Under the pieces are notes generated by a model, which saw only the letters and a program-made list of their open reading frames with translations, had not been told where the DNA came from and did not search any database. 64,000 nucleotides of DNA. Source: Breoghania sp037026715 (GTDB taxonomy: Bacteria > Pseudomonadota > Alphaproteobacteria > Rhizobiales > Stappiaceae). The translations under genes and the position numbers were made by a program. Each line of letters begins with the position of its first letter. Position 1 is the first letter of the stretch. This document shows, piece by piece, positions 33,887-43,515 of this stretch. The DNA is taken from assembly GCF_037026715.1 (NCBI RefSeq), contig NZ_JBANCG010000011.1, positions 62,001 to 126,000 on the forward strand. The letters are read 5' to 3'.

Positions 33887-36262
33887 ATGCTGAACAGAAG
33901 ACAGTTCGTGAACCTGATGGCCTCGGGAGCGATCAGCGCGACGATGCTGCCGCATCTTGCCCGCGCCGCGTCCGGCGCCGGAGGGGTCACCGACGGCCGC
34001 GTCATCGCCAACACCTGCCTGGGCCCGTTGTGGCTGGTCAAGAAGGACGGCAAGGTCGTTGGCGTCGAAATGCTGAAGCAGCTCGGCCAGCCCGATCCGT
34101 TGCTCGAGGCCATGCCCGACCGGCTTTATTCGCGCAGCCGCATCAAGGCGCCGATGGTCCGCGCCGACTTCCTGAAGAACCGGGAAAAGAGCGACCGCAC
34201 CCTGCGCGGCGCCGGCGATTTCGTCGAGGTGTCCTGGGACGACGCGATCAAACTGGTGGTCGAAGAAATCACGCGGGTGAAGGACACCTACGGCAACGAG
34301 GGTCTTCATCGCGGCAAGAGCTCCTGGGCCTCCAACCATGCCCACGTGCACAGAACAGAAGCGATGAACCAGCGCTTCTTCAACCTGATCGGCGGTTGCA
34401 CCTCGTTCTTCGGCAACTACTCCAACCAGGCCGTCAACGAGATCATCACCGGCATCGCCTGGGGCGGCACGATGACCGCCAGCGACTGGCCGGGCATCCA
34501 CGAGAACGCCGAGCTGGTCGTCGCCTGGGGCGCCAATCCGCTGGTGACCACCCGCATCCTGTCCGCCCGCAAGAGCACCAAGGGCTGGCTCGATCTGAAG
34601 GGCACCGACATCGAGACCGTCGTCATCGACCCGCTGCACAACGACACCGCGAAATATCTTGGCTCGCAGTGGGTCCCGATCGCGCCGAACACCGACGTCG
34701 CGCTCGCGCTGGGCATCATGCACACGTTGCTCACCGAAGACCTCTACGACAAGGAATTCGTCCAGAGCCACGCCTACGGCTTCGATGATTTCGCGGCCTA
34801 TCTGAAGGGCAAGGAAGACGGCACCGAGAAGACGGCCGCCTGGGCCGCCGACATCACCGGCATCCCGGCCGAGACCATCGAGGATCTCGCCCGCAAGATG
34901 GCTTCCAAGCGCACCTTCATCGCCAGCGGCTGGTCGACCCAGCGCCAGCACCATGGCGAGCAGGCTCCCTGGGCGCTCATCGCGCTCGCCTGCATGCTCG
35001 GCCAGATCGGGCTTCCCGGCGGCGGCGTTTCGTTCGGCATGCACTATGCCGACGGCGGGTATCCCAAGCCCGACATGCCGGTCATCGGCGGAATGTCGCC
35101 GGGCAAGAACCCGGTCGACGTGACCTTCCCGATCGCCGCCTTCGCGGACGTGTTCCTGAACCCGGGCAAGGAGCTGCCCTACAAGGACCGCACCTTCAAG
35201 TACCCTGAACTCAAGCTGTCCTACACCTCCGGTGGCAACCAGTATACCCACCACCAGGACACGAACCGGCTGATCGAGGCCTACCGGAAGCTGGAGACGG
35301 TCATCGTCCAGGATCCGTGGTGGACCCCGACGGCGCGCTTTGCCGACATCGTCCTGCCGGCGGCGAGCGACCTGGAACGCAACGACGTCGGTCAGGTGGC
35401 AAACCTCATCCTCGCCTGCCGCCAGGTCGTCGCGCCGCAGCACAAGTCGCGGCCCGACTACGAGATCTTCACCGAGCTCGCCAGCCACTTCGGCGTCGAG
35501 GACAAGTACACCGACGGCGGCAAGACCGACGTCGACTGGGCCAAGGAACTCTACGAGGACGCTCGCGGCCGCTCCAAGACGGTCGAGATGCCGGAATTCG
35601 ACGCGTTCTGGAACGGCGAAGGCATCATCGAGTTCCCGGAGGGTAAAGGCGACTTCACCATGCTCGCCGACTACCGCGAGGATCCGCTGCTGAACCCGAT
35701 GGGCACGGCCACCGGCCTCATCGAGATCACGTCTCCTTACGTGAAGAAAATGAACATCCCAGACTGCCCCGCCCATCCGACCTGGATGGAACCGGTGGAA
35801 TGGCGCCGGAGCAAGGAAGCGGCCGACTATCCGCTGCAGCTCGTCTCCGCGCACCCGCCGCACCGCCTGCACTCGCAGATGGACAACGCCCACGACACCA
35901 CGCCGTACAAGATCGATGATCGCGAGCCGATGATGATCAACTCCAAGGATGCCGCCGATCGCGGCATTGCGGACGGCGATGTGGTGCGCGTGTTCAACGG
36001 TCGCGGCCAGACGCTCGCGGCTGCCGTCATCTCCGACGACATCTCGGCAGGCTCGATCTTGTTGCACGAGGGGGCATGGTACGACCCGGCCGAACCAGGC
36101 AAGACCGGCTCGCTCGACAAGGAAGGTTCGCCCAATATCCTGACGCGCGACCTGCCGCTCTCGTCCGCTTACGGCCAGGCGACGATTGCCGAAACCGCCA
36201 TCGTGCAGGTCGAGAAGTACACGGGCGAGGTCCCGAAGGTCTCCGCCTACGACGGCGTGTGA
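33887..36262 (+). CDS. Tat-exported molybdopterin oxidoreductase (DMSO/TMAO/biotin-sulfoxide reductase type)
   Basis: A 791-residue Mo-bis-MGD enzyme. A Tat signal (MLNRRQFVNLMASG...LARAA) directs it to the periplasm. Domain order is typical of the DMSO reductase family without an N-terminal iron-sulfur Cys motif: the molybdenum Ser region (HRGKSSWASNHAHVHRTEA), MTASDWPGIHENAELVVAWGANPL, IAPNTDVALALGIMHTL, QRQHHGEQAPWALIALACMLGQIGLPGGG, and a C-terminal cofactor domain (SAHPPHRLHSQMDN). It should reduce an S- or N-oxide. Substrate and electron donor are not shown; no c-type cytochrome or chaperone gene is adjacent. Confidence 0.9.
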   Translation: MLNRRQFVNLMASGAISATMLPHLARAASGAGGVTDGRVIANTCLGPLWLVKKDGKVVGVEMLKQLGQPDPLLEAMPDRLYSRSRIKAPMVRADFLKNREKSDRTLRGAGDFVEVSWDDAIKLVVEEITRVKDTYGNEGLHRGKSSWASNHAHVHRTEAMNQRFFNLIGGCTSFFGNYSNQAVNEIITGIAWGGTMTASDWPGIHENAELVVAWGANPLVTTRILSARKSTKGWLDLKGTDIETVVIDPLHNDTAKYLGSQWVPIAPNTDVALALGIMHTLLTEDLYDKEFVQSHAYGFDDFAAYLKGKEDGTEKTAAWAADITGIPAETIEDLARKMASKRTFIASGWSTQRQHHGEQAPWALIALACMLGQIGLPGGGVSFGMHYADGGYPKPDMPVIGGMSPGKNPVDVTFPIAAFADVFLNPGKELPYKDRTFKYPELKLSYTSGGNQYTHHQDTNRLIEAYRKLETVIVQDPWWTPTARFADIVLPAASDLERNDVGQVANLILACRQVVAPQHKSRPDYEIFTELASHFGVEDKYTDGGKTDVDWAKELYEDARGRSKTVEMPEFDAFWNGEGIIEFPEGKGDFTMLADYREDPLLNPMGTATGLIEITSPYVKKMNIPDCPAHPTWMEPVEWRRSKEAADYPLQLVSAHPPHRLHSQMDNAHDTTPYKIDDREPMMINSKDAADRGIADGDVVRVFNGRGQTLAAAVISDDISAGSILLHEGAWYDPAEPGKTGSLDKEGSPNILTRDLPLSSAYGQATIAETAIVQVEKYTGEVPKVSAYDGV

Positions 36263-36696
36263 TCACAACCGGACGGCGCCTGCCGCCTTCCGATCAACGC
36301 TGAAAAATCGAGGCCCCGGGCACCCCCGGGGCCTTTTCTTTTGGGTGCACCGCCTTTCCGGTCTCTCCGGCGCATTCCCCTTTGCCCGTTCATCACCCTG
36401 CCATGCAACGGCGCCATCCTGCCCGCATTCCACTGTACATCCCGCGATTGGCATAAAACTCCACCCGCTGTCACACGTGTGAAATATTGCTCCATTACCA
36501 GCAGGGACGGTCCTTCCGCGCCGCCTGTCGACGCACTCGACACGGCTTCGCGGGAGGGATGCCTCACGGATTTTTCCGCTCCCGGCCCGTTGCCGGAAGC
36601 GATCGTTCCCAAGCCCCGCGCCCGCCCGTTCCGCAGAGGGCGCGCGATGTCACGTCGAGCCGGTTGCTCGAACCGCTCAAGAGGAGCTGCTTCACC
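36263..36696. other. Intergenic region with terminator
   Basis: A rho-independent terminator at 36312-36337 is followed by about 350 bases with no supported gene; short frames here lack ribosome binding sites. The promoter of the ABC importer should lie in this region. Confidence 0.4.
36312..36337 (+). terminator. Rho-independent terminator of molybdoenzyme gene
   Basis: GGCCCCGGG, loop CACC, CCCGGGGCC, then TTTTCTTTT. Confidence 0.92.
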
Positions 36697-38328
36697 ATGA
36701 TTCTCACCCGCCGCAATCTGTTGAAGAGCGGAGCCGCGATGGGCGGTGCGCTTGCCCTGCCCCGTTTCGCCATCGGCCAGACGAAGCGCCCCTCCATCAC
36801 CATCGCCGTCCAGCAGGTCTCCAACTCCGCCTCACTGGAGCCCTTGCGCGAGCAGTCGAACGTCGGCACCCGTATCTTCGCCACCATCTACGACCGGCTG
36901 ATCAACCAGGATCTGCCGCGCTCGCTCGACACGGTGCCGGGCCTTGCGGAAAGCTGGGAGCGCATCGACCACCGCACGGTGGAACTGAACCTCCGCCAGG
37001 GCGTGAAGTTCCACAACGGCGACGAGCTGACCGCCGACGACGTGGTCTTCTCCTTCGGCGCGGAACGCATGTTCGGCGGGGGTTACGTCGCCGATTCCAA
37101 CGCAACCCTCTTCACCAACGTGCTGGTGCGCGACAACGTGAAGGGCAAGGAGCTGCCGGCCGAAGTCGTCGCGGTCGCCAAGCGCAACTGGCCCTCCATC
37201 GAGCGTGTCGAGTCCGTTTCGAAATACAAGGTCCGCTTCGTCAACAAGACCCCGGACGTCACCATGGAAGGCCGCATGGCCCGCATGGGTTCCGAGATCG
37301 TCTCCCAGCGCGGCTTCTCTGAGGCCGAGAGCTGGCTGGAATGGTCGCGCAAGCCCGTCGGCACCGGCCCCTACATGGTGGAGGAATTCATCCCCGACCA
37401 GAAGCTGGTGCTGCGCGCCCATGACGAGTACTGGGGCGGCCGTCCTCCGGTCGAGACCATCACCATGCTCGTGGTTCCGGAAGTCGCCTCGCGCGTGAAC
37501 GGCCTCTATTCCGGCGAGTTCGACTTCATCTGCGACATGCCGCCCGACCAGATCGACGGCATCGAATCCCACGCCGCCTTCGAGGTTCAGGGCGGTCTTA
37601 TCCCGAACCACCGCCTGACCGTCTTCGACAAGCATCACCCCCAGCTCGTCGATCCGCGCATCCGTCAGGCCATGACGCATGCCATCGACCGCCAGCTGAT
37701 CGTCGACAGCATCTGGTCCGGCCGCACCCGTGTTCCCGCCGGTCTGCAGTGGGAGTTCTACGGCCCGATGTTCATCGAGGGCTGGACGGTTCCCGAATAC
37801 GACGTCGAAAAGGCCCGCCAGCTCGTCAAGGACGCCGGCTACAAGGGCGATCCGATCCCCTACCGCCTGCTCAACAACTACTACACCAACCAGGTCGCCA
37901 CCGGTCAGATCCTCGTCGAGATGTGGCGTCAGGCGGGTCTCAACGTCGAGATCCAGATGAAGGAGAACTGGCAGCAGATTTTCGACCAGTCCACCCAGCG
38001 CGGCGTGCGCGACTGGTCGAACTCCGCCCCCTTCAACGATCCCATCTCCTCCATCGTCAACCAGCACGGTCCCAACGGCCAGCAGCAGCAGGCGGGCGAA
38101 TGGAGCAACGAGGAGATGAACAAGCTGTCGGGCATGATGGAAGTCGAGACCGACATGGCCAAGCGCAAGGCGCAGTTCAAGCGCATGCTGGAGATCTGCG
38201 AGCGCGAGGACCCGGCCTACACCGTGCTGCACCAGAACGCGACCTTCACCGGCAAGCGCAAGGACATCCAGTGGAAGGCGGCCCCGTCCTTCGCCATGGA
38301 TTTTCGGCAGGGCAACTTCGCGATCTGA
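36697..38328 (+). CDS. Family-5 ABC transporter substrate-binding protein
   Basis: A 543-residue periplasmic protein from ATG 36697, preceded by GAGGAG. A Tat-like signal (MILTRRNLLKSGAAMGG...AIGQ) is present; most family-5 proteins use Sec. The mature part has the dipeptide/oligopeptide-binding fold: LAESWERIDHRTVELNLRQGVKFHNGDELTADDVVFSF, GTGPYMVEEFIPDQKLVLRAHDEYWGGRPPVE, DPRIRQAMTHAIDRQLIVDSIW. It is the first gene of a seven-gene operon ending in two glycerophosphodiesterases, so the ligand may be a phosphodiester or a lipid head group rather than a peptide. Confidence 0.92.
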   Translation: MILTRRNLLKSGAAMGGALALPRFAIGQTKRPSITIAVQQVSNSASLEPLREQSNVGTRIFATIYDRLINQDLPRSLDTVPGLAESWERIDHRTVELNLRQGVKFHNGDELTADDVVFSFGAERMFGGGYVADSNATLFTNVLVRDNVKGKELPAEVVAVAKRNWPSIERVESVSKYKVRFVNKTPDVTMEGRMARMGSEIVSQRGFSEAESWLEWSRKPVGTGPYMVEEFIPDQKLVLRAHDEYWGGRPPVETITMLVVPEVASRVNGLYSGEFDFICDMPPDQIDGIESHAAFEVQGGLIPNHRLTVFDKHHPQLVDPRIRQAMTHAIDRQLIVDSIWSGRTRVPAGLQWEFYGPMFIEGWTVPEYDVEKARQLVKDAGYKGDPIPYRLLNNYYTNQVATGQILVEMWRQAGLNVEIQMKENWQQIFDQSTQRGVRDWSNSAPFNDPISSIVNQHGPNGQQQQAGEWSNEEMNKLSGMMEVETDMAKRKAQFKRMLEICEREDPAYTVLHQNATFTGKRKDIQWKAAPSFAMDFRQGNFAI

Positions 38329-38399
38329 GCAAAAGCAAAGCGGTCTGCCTCTCCCCGCACTGTGTGTCGGGGAGAGTTTTCCGGGTTCTGCGATGGTGG

Positions 38400-38527
38400 C
38401 CCATCCTTCGAGACGGGCCTGACGGCCCTCCTCAGGATGACGTTGTGTCCGTTGTTGGTTTTCTCAAGCGCACCAACACGAGAACGTCATCCTGAGGAGG
38501 CCTGACAAGGCCGTCTCGAAGGATGGG
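38400..38527. repeat. Intergenic palindromic repeat (MITE-like)
   Basis: Two perfect inverted-repeat pairs: 17 bases at 38400-38416 with 38511-38527, and 18 bases at 38427-38444 with 38483-38500. The element lies between the substrate-binding and ATPase genes and resembles the short palindromic repeats (ending CTTCGAGACGG / CCTCAGGATGA) common in alphaproteobacterial intergenic DNA. It may modulate expression of the binding protein relative to the transporter. Confidence 0.8.
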
Positions 38528-38586
38528 ACACAGGCGAGATCTCCACACCAATCCCCCCTTAACACCTCATAGACAAGGACGCCGTC

Positions 38587-39606
38587 ATGGAACCCCTCGT
38601 CTCTATCCGCAATCTCACCGTTGATTTCGATCTCGGCCGCCGCGTGTCTCGGGCGCTGCGCGGGGTGGATCTCACCATCGGGCGCGGCGAGGCGGTGGGG
38701 CTCGTGGGCGAGTCCGGCTGCGGCAAGTCCATCACATGGCTCGGCATCCTTGGGCTTCTGAGCAGCCGGGCAAAGGTTCATGGCGAAGCGTGGCTCGACG
38801 GCCGCAACCTCGTCGGCGCACCCGTCAGCGAACTCGAACGCGTGCGCGGCAAGCGCATCGCGCTGATCTTTCAGGATCCCTCCTCCAGCCTGAACCCGGT
38901 CCACCGCATCGGCCGGCAATTGACCGAGGCGCTGAAGCTCCATCGCGGGCTCTCCGGCACTGACGCCAAAGCCGAGGCCCTGCGGCTTCTCGACCGCGTC
39001 GGCATCCCCGCCGCCCGCCAGCGCGTGAACGACTACCCTCACCAGCTTTCCGGCGGCATGAACCAGCGCGTGATGATCGCCATGGCACTCGCCGGCGAAC
39101 CCGATCTGCTCATCGCAGATGAGCCGACGACCGCGCTCGACGCCACCATCCAGGCCCAGATCCTCGACCTGCTGCGCGAGATCCGGGAAGACAGCAACAT
39201 GGCGATGGTGCTGATCTCGCACGACCTCGGCGTCGTCGCCGAGAACACCGACCGCGTCGCCGTCATGTATGCCGGCCGCATCGTCGAGCAGGCTCCCCGC
39301 GAGCGCCTGTTCGATCGCCCCTTGCATCCCTACACCCGCGGCCTGCTCAACGCGCTGCCGGATATCGAAGGCCCGCGCAAGGCGCTCACAGCCATTCCCG
39401 GCTCCGTGCCCGAACCGTGGAACCATCCCGCCGGCTGCCCCTTCGCGCCGCGCTGCGATCACGCCCACTCCGTCTGCCATTCCGAACTGCCGGCACTTGC
39501 CCGGCGCGACGGGCATCATCTGGCCGCCTGCCTGCGCGCCGACGATATGTTGAGCCGCATGCGCGATGACCTGTCCGAAGCCGAGCCGGCCCGGAGCTAC
39601 GCATGA
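38587..39606 (+). CDS. Dipeptide-type ABC transporter ATPase (DppD-like)
   Basis: A 339-residue ATPase: Walker A GESGCGKS, signature LSGGMNQR, Walker B LLIADEPTTALD, switch His in LISHDLGVVAE, and the C-terminal Cys-rich oligopeptide-transporter motif (GCPFAPRCDHAHSVC) that can bind an iron-sulfur cluster. It overlaps the next ATPase gene by 4 bases. It provides one of the two nucleotide-binding subunits of the importer. Confidence 0.94.
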   Translation: MEPLVSIRNLTVDFDLGRRVSRALRGVDLTIGRGEAVGLVGESGCGKSITWLGILGLLSSRAKVHGEAWLDGRNLVGAPVSELERVRGKRIALIFQDPSSSLNPVHRIGRQLTEALKLHRGLSGTDAKAEALRLLDRVGIPAARQRVNDYPHQLSGGMNQRVMIAMALAGEPDLLIADEPTTALDATIQAQILDLLREIREDSNMAMVLISHDLGVVAENTDRVAVMYAGRIVEQAPRERLFDRPLHPYTRGLLNALPDIEGPRKALTAIPGSVPEPWNHPAGCPFAPRCDHAHSVCHSELPALARRDGHHLAACLRADDMLSRMRDDLSEAEPARSYA

Positions 39607-40592
39607 GCCCGCTGCTTCAAGCCAATGACCTTGCTTGCCATTTCTCCGTGCGGCGCGGCGGAGGCTTTCCTACGAAAACCGTCCCGCTAAAGGCCGTCGA
39701 CGGCGTTTCCTTCAGCCTCGCCCCCGGCCGCACCCTGGCGCTTGTGGGCGAAAGCGGCTGTGGCAAGTCCACCACCGCCAAGGCCGTGCTCGGCCTGACG
39801 CCTGCAACCGGCGGCACCGTGCGCTTCAAGGGCGAGGATTTGCCGAAGGAAGGCACGCGCGCATGGCAGCGCTTGCGCCGGGACATGCAGCTCGTCTTTC
39901 AGGATCCGCTCGCAGCCCTCGACCGCCGCTTGCCCATCGGCCGCCAGATCGAGGAACCGCTCCATATCCACGGCACGGCCGACAAGACCGAACGACGCGC
40001 GACGGTCGCCCGCATCATGGAGGCGATCGGCCTCAAGCCGCATCAGGCCGCGAGCTACCCGCACGAGCTTTCCGGCGGCCAGCGCCAGCGCGCAGTGCTC
40101 GCCCGCGCCCTCGTGCTGGAGCCCTCGCTGCTGGTTCTCGACGAGCCGATCTCCGCTCTCGATGTCTCCATCCAGGCGCAGGTGATCAACCTGCTGGTGG
40201 AACTTCAGGAACGCCTTGGCGTCGCCTACCTCTTCATCAGCCATGACCTGAAGGTGGTGCGCCAGATCAGCCACGAGGTCGCGGTGATGTATCTCGGCCG
40301 CATCGTCGAACATGGCGATCCGGAAACGATCTTCACCGCGCCGGCGCACCCCTATACCCGCGCGCTCGTCTCCGCGATCCCGACGATCAGGACGACGACG
40401 CGCGAACGCATCATCCTGTCAGGCGACCCGCCCAACCCGATCGACACGCCGTCGGGCTGTCCCTTCCACCCCCGCTGCACCCACGCCATCGACCGCTGCC
40501 GCATTGTGCGCCCGGAACTCGCGCCGACGACCGACGGCCGCACCGTCGCCTGCCATCTGGCACACGCCCCCGACGTGAAGGCGGTGGCATGA
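39603..40592 (+). CDS. Dipeptide-type ABC transporter ATPase (DppF-like)
   Basis: A 329-residue ATPase: Walker A GESGCGKST, signature LSGGQRQR, Walker B LLVLDEPISALDVSIQ, switch His FISHDLKVVRQI, and the C-terminal Cys motif GCPFHPRCTHAIDRC. It is the second nucleotide-binding subunit. About 226 bases, mostly a palindromic repeat, separate it from the first permease gene. Confidence 0.94.
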   Translation: MSPLLQANDLACHFSVRRGGGFPTKTVPLKAVDGVSFSLAPGRTLALVGESGCGKSTTAKAVLGLTPATGGTVRFKGEDLPKEGTRAWQRLRRDMQLVFQDPLAALDRRLPIGRQIEEPLHIHGTADKTERRATVARIMEAIGLKPHQAASYPHELSGGQRQRAVLARALVLEPSLLVLDEPISALDVSIQAQVINLLVELQERLGVAYLFISHDLKVVRQISHEVAVMYLGRIVEHGDPETIFTAPAHPYTRALVSAIPTIRTTTRERIILSGDPPNPIDTPSGCPFHPRCTHAIDRCRIVRPELAPTTDGRTVACHLAHAPDVKAVA

Positions 40593-40645
40593 GCAGGCTC
40601 AACGATACAGGCGTTCAAGACGCATTCCGAAGCCAGGCCCAATCA

Positions 40646-40759
40646 CCTCTCCCGGGGGGAGAGGTCGGCGCGAATGCGCCGGGTGAGGGGTGCCGGACTT
40701 TCCGTATCCCTCTGACATCCCGTCCCCTCACCCCAACCCTCTCCCCATGGGAGAGGGGG
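40646..40759. repeat. Intergenic palindromic repeat, copy A
   Basis: Nested stems such as CCTCTCCC/GGGAGAGG and GGCGCGAATGCGCC, ending CCCTCTCCCCATGGGAGAGGG. A copy in the opposite orientation occurs at 44275-44387 after the last gene of the operon. Confidence 0.82.
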
Positions 40760-40818
40760 CTCCCTCACACCGTGCCGCGCCATGAGTGCCTCCCTTACAG
40801 AACAGAGGCCCCCACTCG

Positions 40819-41745
40819 ATGATCCGCTTCATCCTCTCGCGCGGCCTGCGCGCCCTGGTGACAATTTTTCTGGTCGTCACCTTCGCCTTCATCGTGCTCA
40901 GGCTTTCCGGCGACCCGGCGATGCAGATCCTCTCCGTCGATGCGCCGCCCGAGGCGATCGAGGCGTTTCGCAACGAATGGGGCCTCAATCAGCCGATCTG
41001 GCAGCAGTTCCTCGACTATCTCCTCAACGTCCTTCGGGGCAATTTCGGCGACAGCATGCGCGAAGGCCGCCCTGCGATGGACATCGTGCTCGACCATGTC
41101 GGCGCGACGTTGATGATCACCCTGCCCGCTCTCGCCCTGAAGATCCTGATTGGCATTCCCGCCGGTATCTACGCAGCCCTTCATCGCAATTCGCTCGCCG
41201 ACCGGGTCACCATGATGCTCTCGGTCGCGGGATTCACGGTGCCGAGTTTCGTGCTGGCGCTGGTCCTTGTGCTGATCTTCTCCGTTCACCTTGGCTGGCT
41301 GCCGTCGACCGGCAACGCCACCTGGAAGCACGCGATCCTGCCCATCATCACGCTTGGCACGGCGGGTGCGGCGATCCTCGCCCGCTTCACCCGCTCCGCC
41401 ATGCTGGAGGTGCTTGGCCAGTCCTATATCCGCGCGGCCTCCGCCAAGGGTCTCGTCTGGCGTCAGGTCGTCACCGGCCACGCGCTGCCCAATGCCGCCA
41501 TTCCCACCATCACCATCGTCGGCTTCATGATCGGTTCGCTGATCGCCGGTGCAGTGGTGGTGGAGAGCGTCTTTTCGTGGCCCGGCATCGGCTACCTGCT
41601 GATATCGGCGGTCGCCAACCGCGACCTTGCCGTCGTGCAGTCGATCCTGCTGCTCATCGCCGCCTGCATGGTCTGCGCCAACCTCGTCGTCGATCTTCTT
41701 TATGGCTGGATCGACCCGCGCGTCCGCCTCAGCGCCGCCCATTGA
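40819..41745 (+). CDS. Dipeptide-type ABC transporter permease (DppB-like)
   Basis: About 308 residues from ATG 40819 (the 11 upstream in-frame residues are not needed). The N-terminal segment MIRFILSRGLRALVTIFLVVTFAFIVLRLSGDP is typical of DppB. A core of six membrane segments follows, with the EAA loop YIRAASAKGLVWRQVVTGHALPNA. It forms the membrane channel with the DppC-like partner 10 bases downstream. Confidence 0.94.
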   Translation: MIRFILSRGLRALVTIFLVVTFAFIVLRLSGDPAMQILSVDAPPEAIEAFRNEWGLNQPIWQQFLDYLLNVLRGNFGDSMREGRPAMDIVLDHVGATLMITLPALALKILIGIPAGIYAALHRNSLADRVTMMLSVAGFTVPSFVLALVLVLIFSVHLGWLPSTGNATWKHAILPIITLGTAGAAILARFTRSAMLEVLGQSYIRAASAKGLVWRQVVTGHALPNAAIPTITIVGFMIGSLIAGAVVVESVFSWPGIGYLLISAVANRDLAVVQSILLLIAACMVCANLVVDLLYGWIDPRVRLSAAH

Positions 41746-41755
41746 GGACCATCGG

Positions 41756-42658
41756 ATGACCGACACCACCGCCCCCCTGCCCCAAGCCGATGTTCACGGC
41801 GAACCGACCGCGCGAAGCCCGCTTGCCCGCTTCTTCGAGAACTGGCCGCCAAGCGTTCTTCTGGCACTCGGCTGGGTGGCGCTGATGCTCGTCATCGCCA
41901 TCGGCGCCGACCACATCGCCCCCTATTCTTTCACCGGAATGGATCTGACCTCCCGCCTGTCGCCACCGGTCTTCATGGGCGGATCCTGGTCTCACCTGCT
42001 CGGCACGGACGAACTCGGCCGCGACGTCTTCTCCCGGCTTGTCCAGTCGATCCGCATGAGCCTGTTGATCGCCTTCTTCGGCACGCTCATCGCGGCGACG
42101 CTCGGTACCTCGCTCGGCTTCCTCGCCGCCCATTTCCGCGGCAAGGTCGAGGCGCTGGTGCTGATGCTGATCGATTTTCAGGCCTCCATGCCGTTCCTCA
42201 TCATCGCGCTCGCGGTGCTGGCCTTCTTCGGCAATTCGCTGCCGCTCTTCATCGTTCTGATGGGGTTCAACGGCTGGGAGCGCTACGCCCGCATCGCCCG
42301 CGGTCTGACGATCTCCGCCCACGAGCAGGGCTACGCGTCGGCCGTGCGCCAGCTCGGCGCCTCGCCCTGGCGCACCTATGGCCACCACATCCTGCCCAAC
42401 ATCGCCTCCACGCTGATCGTCTCCATGACGCTGTCGTTTCCGGAAACGATCCTGATGGAAAGCGGCCTGTCTTTTTTGGGCTTGGGCGTCCAGCCGCCGA
42501 TGACCTCGCTCGGCAACATGGTCGGTTACGGCCGCGAATATATCACCCGCGCCGCCTGGATCATGCTCTCGCCGGCCCTCGTCATCGTGCTCACGACGCT
42601 GTCGATCTCGATGATCGGCGACTGGCTGCGCGACCGCCTCGACCCGACGCTGCAATAG
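41756..42658 (+). CDS. Dipeptide-type ABC transporter permease (DppC-like)
   Basis: A 300-residue membrane protein: a cytoplasmic N-terminus, a first membrane segment (VLLALGWVALMLVIAIGA), the DppC signature HLLGTDELGRDVFSRLV, and the EAA loop YASAVRQLGASPWRTYGHHILPN. It pairs with the DppB-like permease. ATG 41756 follows GAGG. Confidence 0.94.
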   Translation: MTDTTAPLPQADVHGEPTARSPLARFFENWPPSVLLALGWVALMLVIAIGADHIAPYSFTGMDLTSRLSPPVFMGGSWSHLLGTDELGRDVFSRLVQSIRMSLLIAFFGTLIAATLGTSLGFLAAHFRGKVEALVLMLIDFQASMPFLIIALAVLAFFGNSLPLFIVLMGFNGWERYARIARGLTISAHEQGYASAVRQLGASPWRTYGHHILPNIASTLIVSMTLSFPETILMESGLSFLGLGVQPPMTSLGNMVGYGREYITRAAWIMLSPALVIVLTTLSISMIGDWLRDRLDPTLQ

Positions 42659-42756
42659 GCCCGACGCTGCAACAGGGAGGATGCCGAGTGCCCCCCATAG
42701 CCCCGTCCTCAACCTGACTCTCAACCCGAACTCCCTTCGCTAAAGGCAAGAAACAA

Positions 42757-43515
42757 ATGACGGAAATCGTCTCCCATCGCGGCGGCGCCTGGCTCTGGCC
42801 GGAAAACAGCATGATCGCCTTCGAGAACACCACGAAGCTCGACGTCGAGCAGGTGGAATTCGACGTCCACCCGAGCCGCGACGGCAAGCTCGTCGTCATC
42901 CACGACCCCACCCTCGAGCGCACCACCTCCGGTTCGGGCCGCGTTTCGGACCACGACTGGGCCGACCTCAGCCAGCTTGTTCTCAAGGGCGCGGACGGCG
43001 GACGCATGCTGCTGCTCGACGAGGTCATCGAGATCTTCGCGCCGACCGCCATCAACCTGCGGCTCGAACTCAAGGTCGATGCCGACGGCACCCCCTATCC
43101 CGGCCTGCCGGAAAGGGTGGTCGACACGCTGCGGCGCACCGGCATGACGGAGCGCACCGTCGCCACCTCCTTCCAGCTCGGCACCGTCATCGAGCTCGGC
43201 CGGGCGGGCCTCGGCGACAATCGCCTTTGGATCCTAGCGCCGAAGGTCATGACCGATATCGGCGGCATCGACGGCGTCCTCGATCTGGCCGAAGCGCGCG
43301 GCATCACCCGGCTTGGCATCCGTCAGGACATGCTCACCGAAGCAGATCTCTCGAAAGGCCGCGCGCGCGGCTTCCATATCGGCTGCTGGGCCTGCAACGA
43401 TCCGTCCGTCATGCGCCGCATGTTCGAGCTTGAGGTCGCCGTCTTCACCACCGACCGGCCCGATCTCGCGATCGCCGTCCGCAATGAAATGCGCAAGGAA
43501 GGGGCTGCGGCATGA
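42757..43515 (+). CDS. Glycerophosphodiester phosphodiesterase 1
   Basis: A 252-residue TIM-barrel GDPD without a signal peptide. The catalytic and metal residues are in VSHRGGAWLWPENSMIAF (His-Arg), VEFDVHPSRDGKLVVIHDPTLERTT (Glu-Asp, His) and LRLELK. It should hydrolyse glycerophosphodiesters to glycerol 3-phosphate and an alcohol in the cytoplasm. It overlaps GDPD 2 by 4 bases. Following a family-5 importer, it suggests uptake and breakdown of a deacylated lipid head group. Confidence 0.92.
   Translation: MTEIVSHRGGAWLWPENSMIAFENTTKLDVEQVEFDVHPSRDGKLVVIHDPTLERTTSGSGRVSDHDWADLSQLVLKGADGGRMLLLDEVIEIFAPTAINLRLELKVDADGTPYPGLPERVVDTLRRTGMTERTVATSFQLGTVIELGRAGLGDNRLWILAPKVMTDIGGIDGVLDLAEARGITRLGIRQDMLTEADLSKGRARGFHIGCWACNDPSVMRRMFELEVAVFTTDRPDLAIAVRNEMRKEGAAA

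Noticed and set aside
33833..36067. Minus-strand open frame of 744 codons opposite the molybdoenzyme
   Set aside because: Shadow of the real gene; no recognisable family and typical antisense composition.
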